Shown here in pieces: positions 16,099 through 23,621 of a DNA stretch of 38,281 bases. The notes under the pieces are model-generated. The model was not told the origin of the DNA, searched no databases, and saw only the letters and a list, made by a program, of their open reading frames with translations. Source of the stretch: an uncultured Chlamydiae bacterium (GTDB lineage Bacteria > Chlamydiota > Chlamydiia > Chlamydiales > Rhabdochlamydiaceae). A program made the translations under genes and the position numbers. How positions within the stretch are numbered: the stretch's first letter is position 1; every line of letters begins with the position of its first letter. The stretch lies in assembly GCA_945952445.1 (NCBI GenBank), contig CAMFIG010000022.1:1-38281 (forward strand), given 5' to 3'.

Positions 16099-16857
16099 TT
16101 ATAGTTTTTTCCCCGTAATCGCCATAAAAAGAGGAAACTCCTGTCTGCTCCTATTTTCCATCTTGGCGTATTTTCCAGTGCTTGTCTTGTCTGAACACCA
16201 TTCTTCGATCTCTGAAATTAAAAAACCAGATTCATGAAGCCATTTTGTATATTGAGAGAGGGGATAGTGGAAAGAGAGAGTTTGAGAAGATTGAGAGCCT
16301 TGGCTTGGATGTGTTTGGATGGGAATTCTCATGGCGCTTAGGTAGCCGTCGAGCCTTCGATATTGTATTTTTTTTTCAAGATCCACGCCCCAGCTGGACT
16401 GCCTTGGAATCCGAAAATAAGGGTGGTTCATCACAAGAAGAAAGGTTCCCTGAGGGGCAAGAGCTTGGTATGCATTGACAAATACATTCTTAGGATGCTC
16501 GATATTTTGGATTGCCAAGATGCAGGTACAGTGAGAAAATTCTTGAGATGGAATTTTTAAAGGCTGGGTAATGTCGGACACGTGAAATGCATGTAGAGGG
16601 TTTTTATTTTTCTTTTGGGCTAGTTGAATGAGCGTCTTTGCAATGTCTACCCCTACGTATCTACAAGAAGCTGGGATATGTCTTGATAGGATCCCTTGTC
16701 CGCAAGCTAGGTCTAGAAGAGTTGATGTATGGGATAGATCCAGGATCTTTTCTATCTTAGGGAGAATGATGCGTTCGTGGTAATAGTGCCCTGATTCTCC
16801 TACCGCTTTATCATACCAACGACTTACGGTTTCCCAAGAAGTACTTTGCTTTTTCAT
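16099..16857 (-). CDS. Class I SAM-dependent methyltransferase
   Basis: A 252-residue cytosolic protein. Motif I is LLDLACGQG (47-55), followed by VGVDIAKTLI (motif II, acidic residue binding the ribose of SAM), then HVSDITQPL and a motif around CILAIQNIEHP typical of the UbiE/BioC-like Methyltransf_11 group. The C-terminal third (LSFHYPLSQYTKWLHESGF) is a substrate cap found in small-molecule methyltransferases. The substrate cannot be told. It is divergent from the MgtE-like gene with a gap of 90 bases that should hold both promoters. No operon partner. Confidence 0.85.
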   Translation of the reverse strand: MKKQSTSWETVSRWYDKAVGESGHYYHERIILPKIEKILDLSHTSTLLDLACGQGILSRHIPASCRYVGVDIAKTLIQLAQKKNKNPLHAFHVSDITQPLKIPSQEFSHCTCILAIQNIEHPKNVFVNAYQALAPQGTFLLVMNHPYFRIPRQSSWGVDLEKKIQYRRLDGYLSAMRIPIQTHPSQGSQSSQTLSFHYPLSQYTKWLHESGFLISEIEEWCSDKTSTGKYAKMENRSRQEFPLFMAITGKKL

Positions 16858-16947
16858 GAATAACCTGAAGACTTTTGGGGTCTATGATAAAGGATTGATT
16901 TAAAAAAGCACAATCCTTTATCAAAATGGGCTACTTTGGAGGATTTT

Positions 16948-17925
16948 GTGAGAAAAGATTTGAAAATGCTTGTAAAAGACCGCGTGCAGCCAGTGCATAC
17001 AGTTGTCCATGAGGAAGATAGCATTGAAAAAGCTTTAACATCTCTTCGTAGAAAGAAGGTGGCTGACAAGATCATTTATTTTTACGTAACTGATGAAGAA
17101 GGGCATCTGAAAGGGGTTCTCTCTACCCGAGCCTTGCTTTTACAAGACCCGAAGACGAAAGTTTCTTCCGTCATGGAAAAATCAGTAGTTCGGATACAAG
17201 AGAGCCAGAATTTAGAGCAGGCGATGGGATTGCTCTCTCAACATCGTCTCCTTGCTTTGCCGGTAGTGGATGAAAATCAAAAATTACAGGGAGTAATCGA
17301 TGTGCAGCTATATTTGGAAGAAAACATCGATATTTTGCAATCTCAGAGAAATTTGGAGCTCTTTCAGATTTTGGGTATGACTTTAGAAGAGGGGATTTAT
17401 CGTTCTCCTTGGAAAGGATATACCAAGAGGATGCCTTGGATTTTTTGCAATATGATAGGAGGGCTTGCCTGCGCTGTCATTTCCCATGTATTTGAACTGG
17501 TTTTGGGAAGAGTGTTGATTCTGGCGATGTTTATTCCTCTTGTCCTTTCTTTAAGCGAATCGATCTCCATGCAGTCGATGACTCAGAGCTTTCAGATCCT
17601 GCGCAAACAAAATCTCTCTCTCAAACGTTTATTATCTAGAGTTTTTTCTGAGATGCGCACCGCTGCCTTAATGGCTGTAACTAGTGGATTGTTAATCGGG
17701 GTAGTCTCTTTACTTTGGCAGTCAGGATGGAGAACGTCAGCAACGATTGCTGTTGGGATCATGACCTCTATCCTATTATCAGCTATGATCGGAGCTTCGA
17801 TCCCTTTGCTTCTGCATGCGAAGAAATTGGATCCTAAAGTAGCATCAGGCCCTGTTGTTTTGACATTAGCGGATGTTGTTACAACGACGCTGTATTTGAC
17901 TCTAGCCACTGTATGGCTGCTTTAG
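16948..17925 (+). CDS. Short MgtE-like divalent cation transporter
   Basis: About 325 residues from GTG at 16948, preceded by GGAGG (16938-16942); an in-frame TTG at 16936 lacks a site. Residues about 8-130 are a CBS-domain pair (ending LPVVDENQKLQGVIDV), which in MgtE senses cytosolic Mg2+. Residues about 160-325 contain five predicted transmembrane helices with the MgtE end motif DPKVASGPVVLTLADVVTTT, including the pore aspartate. The N-terminal MgtE_N superhelix is absent, and the GGNAGTQ-like motif of TM2 is replaced by SLSESISMQS, so ion selectivity and gating may differ from classical MgtE. Membrane protein; Mg2+ is the likeliest substrate but not proven by these residues. Confidence 0.75.
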   Translation: MRKDLKMLVKDRVQPVHTVVHEEDSIEKALTSLRRKKVADKIIYFYVTDEEGHLKGVLSTRALLLQDPKTKVSSVMEKSVVRIQESQNLEQAMGLLSQHRLLALPVVDENQKLQGVIDVQLYLEENIDILQSQRNLELFQILGMTLEEGIYRSPWKGYTKRMPWIFCNMIGGLACAVISHVFELVLGRVLILAMFIPLVLSLSESISMQSMTQSFQILRKQNLSLKRLLSRVFSEMRTAALMAVTSGLLIGVVSLLWQSGWRTSATIAVGIMTSILLSAMIGASIPLLLHAKKLDPKVASGPVVLTLADVVTTTLYLTLATVWLL

Positions 17926-17928
17926 AAA

Positions 17929-17962
17929 GCGGGCATGATAAGCCCGCCTGACTTATTTTTTC
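17929..17962 (+). terminator. Terminator after the MgtE-like gene
   Basis: GCGGGC (17929-17934), a 7-base loop and GCCCGC (17942-17947) form a G/C stem four bases after the stop codon, followed by a T-rich run from 17953. It can also act on the facing lysine-rich peptide gene, whose stop lies at 17953-17955. Confidence 0.75.
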
Positions 17963-18051
17963 TTCTTTTCTTGCTTGGCAAGACGTTTTTCTTTTAAATT
18001 TTTTTGGGGTTTCTTTTTGTCTTCTTTTTTTGCGTCTTTAGATTTTGTCAT
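17953..18051 (-). CDS. 32-residue lysine-rich basic peptide
   Basis: A small gene: ATG at 18051-18049 with AAGGAG ten bases upstream, 32 codons, TAA at 17955-17953. The product starts MTKSKDAKKEDKKK and ends RLAKQEKKKK; about half its residues are lysine, mixed with Glu/Asp, and there is no hydrophobic segment. Such peptides bind nucleic acid or ribosomes in other systems, or may be histone-H1-like, but I do not recognise this one. A G/C hairpin just downstream can end its transcript. It lies alone between the MgtE-like gene and the Inc-like operon. Evidence is the good ribosome binding site, start and terminator; comparison with related genomes would settle it. Confidence 0.55.
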   Translation of the reverse strand: MTKSKDAKKEDKKKPQKNLKEKRLAKQEKKKK

Positions 18052-18156
18052 ATGAGTTCTCCTTATATGTTTACAGCCTGTAGCCTAAGATCCTTTTATG
18101 CTACAACGAACAATAGCATAGTGTATGCGCAGCAAAAAATTAAAGCAAGAGCACAT

Positions 18157-18174
18157 GCCGCCTTACAAGGCGGC
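18157..18174 (-). terminator. Hairpin ending the Inc-like operon
   Basis: GCCGCC, a 6-base loop and GGCGGC form a strong stem eight bases after the stop of the Inc-like gene (minus strand). The run of T downstream is broken (ATGTGCTCTTGCTTTAATTT), so it is an imperfect intrinsic terminator. The remaining bases 18052-18156 hold the start region of the lysine-rich peptide gene. Confidence 0.55.
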
Positions 18175-18182
18175 CCTTTCGT

Positions 18183-18839
18183 TTATCTTCTGCTTCCTAC
18201 GGGAACATGTCCACCAACAGGGGCAGGAGGTGTAACATCTGCCCTTCTCTCTACGGGGATATGACCTCTTGGGGGAGATCTGTAGGCAGGAGTATGGCCT
18301 CCTCCTACGGGAACATGTCCACCAACAGGGGCAGGAGATCCTCTCTCTACGGGGATATGACCTCTTGGGGGAGATCTATAGGCAGGAGTATGGCCTCCTC
18401 CTACAGGTACATGGGCTCCAACGGGAACAGAAGGTGTAAACATGGGGCCTCCTGCCGGGGAGAAAGCATGGGCAGCATAGGCTCTTTGAGCATATCTTTC
18501 CGGATGATAAGACTCCGGAGGGAACCATGCATAGATCCGTTGAGGAAATGTATTTAAAGGATGGAGGATATGCCTTCGGAATAATGCAGCCATTAAGCCG
18601 GGCGTATCCGAAACTGTAAGTTGGTATTTTGCTACGGAAATTCCCGCAATGATGCTTACCATCGTAGAAACGGACAAGATTAGCGGTAGAAAAATCAGCT
18701 TGGAAACACAGGCTATTGCCACAAATGCAACGCAACTAAACAAGGCTACCTTGGCAGCCGTTTTTAATAGTTCATTCGGAAATCTAGTAGCAGAATTCTC
18801 ATGGGGTATTGCATAGGCGTCTACAGGAGGAATACTCAT
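18183..18839 (-). CDS. Inc-like membrane protein with C-terminal repeats
   Basis: A 218-residue protein. Residues about 28-46 and 48-70 are two long hydrophobic helices separated by a single lysine, the bilobed hairpin seen in chlamydial inclusion membrane (Inc) proteins. There is no Sec signal, and the N-terminal 27 residues are polar, as in type III secreted Incs. Residues 144-175 and 176-211 are near-identical tandem units (VPVGGGHTPAYRSPPRGHIP...), followed by a truncated third (VPVGSRR). The tail is rich in Pro, Gly, His and Arg and probably disordered. It follows the secreted-protein gene by 14 bases on the same strand. Whether it reaches the inclusion membrane is inference; a plain inner-membrane protein is the alternative. 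Confidence 0.6.
   Translation of the reverse strand: MSIPPVDAYAIPHENSATRFPNELLKTAAKVALFSCVAFVAIACVSKLIFLPLILSVSTMVSIIAGISVAKYQLTVSDTPGLMAALFRRHILHPLNTFPQRIYAWFPPESYHPERYAQRAYAAHAFSPAGGPMFTPSVPVGAHVPVGGGHTPAYRSPPRGHIPVERGSPAPVGGHVPVGGGHTPAYRSPPRGHIPVERRADVTPPAPVGGHVPVGSRR
18207..18410 (-). repeat. Tandem coding repeat, two units of 96 and 108 bases
   Basis: Two almost identical DNA units (18315-18410 and 18207-18314) encode residues 144-175 and 176-211 of the Inc-like protein. They differ by a 12-base insertion (codons ADVT) and few substitutions, which suggests recent duplication and possible length variation by slippage or recombination. Confidence 0.85.
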
Positions 18840-18853
18840 CGATTTGCCTTAGG

Positions 18854-19579
18854 TTAGAATTGTTTTGCTCGGATATAATGGTTCATGTTGACGTTGATGA
18901 GAATGGTGTCATAAGAAGAAAACCAAGAATCATTTTCTCCTATAATGATTGTATCGTTAGGCGCCCACTGATTCAAAAGGGAGGCATCAGAAAGCGCAAT
19001 GTTCCAAGAGGATCCGTCTTGCAAATATACCTGGCAGTGGATCGGATCCAAAGCGACAACCCAGCGAGTATAGGGAGGGGTAAACGCCAGAGGTCCTATG
19101 TAGAGATTCGCAGGAACAGAAGTCCCTGTGCAGGCATTGTTGATGTAATAGTAATAGCTGGAAAAAAAACTATGATTCGGTGTGATCGTGAGAAGATCGC
19201 CTCGTTGCCAAGAGTATACAGTTTGCGCTTGATAACTTGGAATTTTCCAGTGGGATCCATCTTCTAGTTCTAGAGAGTCTCCTTGCATGGAGATGCTAGA
19301 TAGCCAGTGGCTGTGAATAGGTTGGATATATCTTTTAGAAAAGAAAGAGTGGTTTTGGGAGGAGATCCTTCCTTTGACGTTCTTTTTTTGTTTTTTTACA
19401 GGAGCCGATTGTCTGGAATGAGAAGTTTGTTCTTCTTTTCTAGAAGTTTCCATTTGCTGTTTCTGTTCTGTTGTAAGAGGCCTAGATTCGACGGTGGTAT
19501 GTTCAGAAGAAGGCTCTTCAGCTGAAAGAGAGAAGCAAGATAGGCAGATCAAAAAAATGTGGGGGATAGATTTTTTCAT
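18854..19579 (-). CDS. Secreted protein with duplicated SH3-like domain pattern, unknown
   Basis: A 241-residue protein with a Sec signal peptide (Lys-rich n-region, hydrophobic core, cleavage expected after SLSA at residue 20). A polar Glu/Gln/Lys-rich linker (21-75) follows. The rest is two copies of a domain: one around LELEDGSHWKI ... WQRGDLLTITPNHSFFSSY, the other around VYLQDGSSWNI ... WAPNDTIIIGENDSWFSSY. The repeated pattern (L.DGS.W.I, then .W...D.[IL].[IV]..N.S.FSSY) is clear. I do not recognise the family; periplasmic or outer-membrane location is likely. It is the first gene of a two-gene operon with the Inc-like protein 14 bases downstream. No lipobox of good quality is present. 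Confidence 0.7.
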   Translation of the reverse strand: MKKSIPHIFLICLSCFSLSAEEPSSEHTTVESRPLTTEQKQQMETSRKEEQTSHSRQSAPVKKQKKNVKGRISSQNHSFFSKRYIQPIHSHWLSSISMQGDSLELEDGSHWKIPSYQAQTVYSWQRGDLLTITPNHSFFSSYYYYINNACTGTSVPANLYIGPLAFTPPYTRWVVALDPIHCQVYLQDGSSWNIALSDASLLNQWAPNDTIIIGENDSWFSSYDTILINVNMNHYIRAKQF

Positions 19580-19767
19580 AGTGGTATCTCGTGTTTTGCT
19601 TTTTTTTTGTGGAACGCTATTTCTTAATCGTACCTTAAATATCTCTTTAAAGTCTTTAGGTTTTCAGTTCAGGGGAAGTAGAAAAAGATGTACGCCTTGC
19701 AATTTACACAGATCTAAAAAAGAGCTTATGATACTTTGAAAATTTAAGACAAAATCCTATAGATGCT

Positions 19768-21177
19768 ATGGCGCCTAAAACATCTTGGAAAAAATTCTCT
19801 GCTCTAGTTCCTGTAGCAGCGCTCAGTTTTATGGACCAAATGATTCTTCCGGTCGCTTTGCCATCTATTCAAAAGGAGATGCAGGCGAGCAGCACCTCGT
19901 TGCAATGGTGTGTAAATGCCTATTTGTTAGCTATTACTATCTTTGTTCTTGCAAGTGGAAAGCTAAGCGATCGAATCGGCCACAAAAATGCACTGATTTG
20001 GGGCATTTCAGGATTTGTCGTATCTTCAACTCTATGTGGTTTGAGCCTGAATATAGAGATGCTTATTTTAGCTCGGGCTCTGCAAGGAGTCAGTGCAGCT
20101 CTCATGTTTCCTGCTCAAACGGCAATGATCGCTCGCATCTTTCCTCCGGAAAGAAGAGGAAGAGCCACAGGAATGATTGTGAGCATAGGTTCTCTTTTTC
20201 TTATCTTAAGTCCTCTGGTAGGAGGATACTTAACGGAAGTGCTCTCCTGGAGATGGATTTTTTGGATCAATTGGCCTATAGGAGCTATAGGCTTATGGTT
20301 GATCTATAAATTTCTACCAAGCTCTGAACCTGGCAGAGGAAAGATCGATTTGTGGGGATTTGTATTTTTTGCCATAGGAACGAGTTCTTTGACTGTCGTG
20401 TTCATGCAAGCTGCCGATTGGGGGTGGAGATCAAGTCAGACTCTATTTTTCACAGCTTTAGCATTTGGATCTTTTTTTCTGCTTTTAAAGAGGGAAAAAA
20501 CAACTCTTCATCCTTTTCTCGACTTGGCTCTTTTTAAACGGCCAACCTATGCAGCAATCAATATCAGCATCTCTACGATCCAGTTCATTATTATGATCAC
20601 CGTTTTTCGGACTGTCTATTTTCAAGAAGTTCTCGGATTTTCTCCTTTCTTAACTGGGTTCATTACTTTTTTGTCTAGCTGCCCTATGCTATTTATGGCT
20701 CCGCTTGCAGGTTTTCTATCCGATCGATTTAACCATAAATTGCCCGTAGCTTGCGGGTATTTATTGCTGATTTTTTCATGTTTTTGGTTTGCTTTTTTTA
20801 GCACCCCCTCTCTTACGAGTTTGATACTGGCCCTTCTCGCTTTTAGTACCGGAGTTCCTTTTATCTTTACTCCCTCTTATTCTTCTGCGATCGCTTCAGT
20901 CCCTCAGCAAAAAGCGGGAGTTGCTATGGGGATGATTATCACTTTGCGCATGTTTAGCGGCACCATGGGATTAGCGTTGATCCATTTTTTTGTCAGCATC
21001 GTGCAAAACATCCACTCTCCATTGGAAGGAAGGCGGAATGCAGAAATTGTTAGTTTTTCAGATGTGCATTTCGCTCTTGCTTTTTTCCTTATTATCGCTC
21101 TTGCATTTTCTTTTGTTTTTCACTTTAAAAAAACAGCGCATCACCCTACAGATCCTCCTGTAGAGAATTGGGACTAA
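19768..21177 (+). CDS. MFS drug/solute exporter, DHA2 (EmrB/QacA) family
   Basis: A 469-residue integral membrane protein with the long 14-helix type of hydrophobicity profile. Motif A appears as GKLSDRIGHKNALIWG between helices 2 and 3, motif B near ARALQGVSAALMFP and motif C-like PLVGGYLTEVLSWRWIFWIN in helix 5, all typical of proton-driven DHA2 exporters. Helix 1 contains the LSFMDQMILPVALPSI pattern with the charged residue of this family. Substrate unknown; members export drugs, dyes or fatty-acid-like compounds. The ATG at 19768 has only a weak site upstream. The 188-base gap to the divergent secreted-protein gene should carry its promoter. No partner membrane-fusion gene is adjacent. 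Confidence 0.9.
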   Translation: MAPKTSWKKFSALVPVAALSFMDQMILPVALPSIQKEMQASSTSLQWCVNAYLLAITIFVLASGKLSDRIGHKNALIWGISGFVVSSTLCGLSLNIEMLILARALQGVSAALMFPAQTAMIARIFPPERRGRATGMIVSIGSLFLILSPLVGGYLTEVLSWRWIFWINWPIGAIGLWLIYKFLPSSEPGRGKIDLWGFVFFAIGTSSLTVVFMQAADWGWRSSQTLFFTALAFGSFFLLLKREKTTLHPFLDLALFKRPTYAAINISISTIQFIIMITVFRTVYFQEVLGFSPFLTGFITFLSSCPMLFMAPLAGFLSDRFNHKLPVACGYLLLIFSCFWFAFFSTPSLTSLILALLAFSTGVPFIFTPSYSSAIASVPQQKAGVAMGMIITLRMFSGTMGLALIHFFVSIVQNIHSPLEGRRNAEIVSFSDVHFALAFFLIIALAFSFVFHFKKTAHHPTDPPVENWD

Positions 21178-21261
21178 ACCTTTGGAATATTTATTGCTTA
21201 TTTTACTCAAAAAGTGTTTTTTTGTAGTGAAGGCTAATCCAATTGCCAGGGAGGAGATGAA

Positions 21262-22548
21262 GTGATCAATTTAGAATCTTTAGAGACAGTAGGCCAAGCT
21301 GGTTTTTCTTCTTCTTTTTGCCGTCCTCTTTATGGTTCTTTTTGTTTTTCGAGAATCCCTGAAACAATTTACTCTTTACTCACAGCAAAAAAAAGCGGCC
21401 TTGAACTGCCTTCTTCTTGCTATCCAAGCCTTTCTGAAGCCTATGATTTAGTGATTTTGTTTTTTTTAGATGGCTTTGGATGGCGTTTTTTTGAAAAGTA
21501 TAGAAGCTCCCACCCTTTTTTAGAGAGAATGGTTCAACAAGGTTATGTCTCTAAGATTACATCGCAGTTCCCCTCTACGACAGCAGGGCATGTAACCTGC
21601 ATCCATTCAGGGTTAGAAGTAGGGCAAAGTGGTATTTATGAGTGGTTTCAATATGAACCTCTTGTAGATAGGATTATGGCTCCTTTATTGTTTTCCTATG
21701 CAGGAGATAAAAAACACGCTTCTCTTTTCTCTTCAAAAATCCCCACAGAGCTGTTTTTTCCTTTTCCGAATTTGTATCAAAAACTGCATAAGCAGAATGT
21801 GGATTGTTATCTGTTTCAGCATGAAAGCATTTCTCACAGCCCTTATTCTCAGACTTTGACAAAAGGAGGGCATTTAGTCTCTTTTTATACGTGGGAACAA
21901 GCTGTCGAGGGGATCGTAGAACAGATGGGATCTCAAGATAAGCCCACATATACATTTGCTTATCTTGCTGATATCGATGCTGCAGGCCATCGCGAGGGGG
22001 TTGAATCGGCCGCATTTGAAAAGGCTGTCTTTCACTGTTTTGATGTCCTCGAGCAAAAACTCATCCCCGCTTTATCTCGCACGGGAAAAAAAGTGGCTAT
22101 GATGATCACGGCAGATCATGGCATGATGGAAGTAAATCCCAAAGAAACGATCTACATACAAAAAGAGCTTCCTAGAGATTGGATTCGGAAAAATCGACAA
22201 GGAAAGCCTTTGGTTCCCGCAGGTTCTTGCAGAGACTTTTTTCTTCATATCGAGCCGGACAAAAAAGAGATAGCAAAGTCGTTTTTGCAAAAGCAGCTTC
22301 AAGGAGTTGCAGAAGTGTATGCTGTCGAAGAACTCATAGAGAAAGGCTTTTTTGGTTTGCACTCTCCCTCTTCCCGCTTTTTAGAAAGAGTAGGGGACCT
22401 TGTAATCTTGCCTTTGGCAAAACAGGCTGTCTGGTGGTATGAAAAGAATCGATATGAACAGCATTTTTATGCAGTCCATGGAGGCCTTTCAAGAGAAGAG
22501 ATGGAAACCATCTTTCTGTTTTTGGACTCAGATAGTCTTCGTTTCTGA
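21262..22548 (+). CDS. Alkaline-phosphatase-superfamily phosphodiesterase (NPP-like)
   Basis: A 428-residue protein with the metal-site motifs of the type I phosphodiesterase/nucleotide pyrophosphatase family: FFLDGFGW (first Asp), QFPSTTAGHVT with the catalytic Thr nucleophile, LADIDAAGH (Asp/His), TADHGM (Asp-His pair) and a C-terminal HGGLS (His). These bind two zinc ions that act on phosphate mono- or diesters. The start is GTG with GGGAGGAG upstream. There is no signal peptide, so it would be cytosolic or exported by another route, unlike most family members. The Fic-like gene begins 64 bases downstream on the same strand, so the two may be one transcript. Substrate not determined. Confidence 0.85.
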   Translation: MINLESLETVGQAGFSSSFCRPLYGSFCFSRIPETIYSLLTAKKSGLELPSSCYPSLSEAYDLVILFFLDGFGWRFFEKYRSSHPFLERMVQQGYVSKITSQFPSTTAGHVTCIHSGLEVGQSGIYEWFQYEPLVDRIMAPLLFSYAGDKKHASLFSSKIPTELFFPFPNLYQKLHKQNVDCYLFQHESISHSPYSQTLTKGGHLVSFYTWEQAVEGIVEQMGSQDKPTYTFAYLADIDAAGHREGVESAAFEKAVFHCFDVLEQKLIPALSRTGKKVAMMITADHGMMEVNPKETIYIQKELPRDWIRKNRQGKPLVPAGSCRDFFLHIEPDKKEIAKSFLQKQLQGVAEVYAVEELIEKGFFGLHSPSSRFLERVGDLVILPLAKQAVWWYEKNRYEQHFYAVHGGLSREEMETIFLFLDSDSLRF

Positions 22549-22612
22549 AATCTATTGCTCGCAATCGAATGACTTTTTATCATCTGCCGCTCAGAAAAAA
22601 TGAAAGGCATTT

Positions 22613-23593
22613 ATGTTATCAAGCGCCGGATTCAGACCCAAAACTTCTCTAGAGCTTTGGCCAGAAGTTTGCTCGCAAGGATTTGTATCTGATGTAAGGG
22701 AAATACGAACCCCAAGACAGATTCAAGAAATGAAGTCGACCTATCGAACTTTGGGAGAATCTAAGTGGAAAGAAGTCATTGACGGAGTATTCCATCGATA
22801 CGGAAGGCTAGTTTTTGATGAAGGTCTTCATGAAGGAGTAGTAGAACCTGGATATATTGGCAGCATGGAAAAAGCCATGGATTACATTGAAGAAACTTTA
22901 GGAAGAGAGATTACTCCTCCATTTTATCTCAAAGTACACAAAATTGCATGCCAGCATTTTCCAAAAACAGAAAAAATAGGGGAGTTTCGTTCTTGGGAAG
23001 ACTTGGTGTTTTGGCATATCGAATCGGAGCAGTATAAGCCGTCGCAAGAGGCTGAAAAAGCATTTAAGTGCAGCGGTTTAGGGACTATAGAACATCTGAC
23101 TCACAGCACTTGTAAAATCCACTATACGCCATTAAGCAACACAGTAGTAGGAGCTTTTTTGCGGAGATATATCAAAGACTTGGAAGAGGAAATTACTCAA
23201 GTCAAAATACGCAGCCTGCGCTTGCCGACAGAAGAGGCTAAAAAAGTAAAAGAAGATGGGATCTTGCTCGCTATTGCTCGTTTTTTGCAAAACCATGATC
23301 GATTGCATCCTGTACGAGATGGCGCAGGAAGGATGGAGTTGCTTTTAGCAGGAAAGATCCTTGTGGAAAATGGTTTTCATCCAGCCATTTTAGAATGTCC
23401 ATACCAATCAGGCACTTTAGGGCTTTTAGAATGGAAAAATGTTTTAAAGGCAGGGCTTCTAGCTTGGGAGTGTGAATCTAAAAAGATGCATCGAGTACGT
23501 TGTTGCAGAGAGGAATCGATACTTTTAAGGAGTAAAGCAGAGATTCATCCAACTTTGCGCCGAAGAAAAAAAGAGCCCGAACCCATGGCGTGA
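22613..23593 (+). CDS. Fic-fold protein with degenerate catalytic loop
   Basis: A 326-residue protein. Residues about 90-260 follow the Fic domain order: a helix, LKVHKIACQHF (106-115), GEFRSWEDLV (123-132, the G.FR segment), YTPLSNTVVGAFLRRYIKDL (171-190) and the loop HPVRDGAGR (232-240). Canonical Fic enzymes, which transfer AMP to hydroxyl side chains, have HPFx[DE]GNGRxxR. Here His232, Asp236, Gly237, Gly239 and Arg240 remain, but Phe is Val, Asn is Ala and the second Arg is absent. It may be active on another substrate or be a pseudoenzyme. The C-terminus is basic. ATG with GAAAGG upstream. No inhibitory helix motif was recognised. A type III effector role is inference from the family. 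Confidence 0.65.
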   Translation: MLSSAGFRPKTSLELWPEVCSQGFVSDVREIRTPRQIQEMKSTYRTLGESKWKEVIDGVFHRYGRLVFDEGLHEGVVEPGYIGSMEKAMDYIEETLGREITPPFYLKVHKIACQHFPKTEKIGEFRSWEDLVFWHIESEQYKPSQEAEKAFKCSGLGTIEHLTHSTCKIHYTPLSNTVVGAFLRRYIKDLEEEITQVKIRSLRLPTEEAKKVKEDGILLAIARFLQNHDRLHPVRDGAGRMELLLAGKILVENGFHPAILECPYQSGTLGLLEWKNVLKAGLLAWECESKKMHRVRCCREESILLRSKAEIHPTLRRRKKEPEPMA

Positions 23594-23621
23594 AGGCATC
23601 ACCTCGGTGGAATTAACAACC

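Noticed and set aside
19785-20309. Cys-rich 174-codon frame inside the DHA2 exporter
   Set aside because: Frame-shifted reading of the transporter; the exporter frame has motifs A-C.
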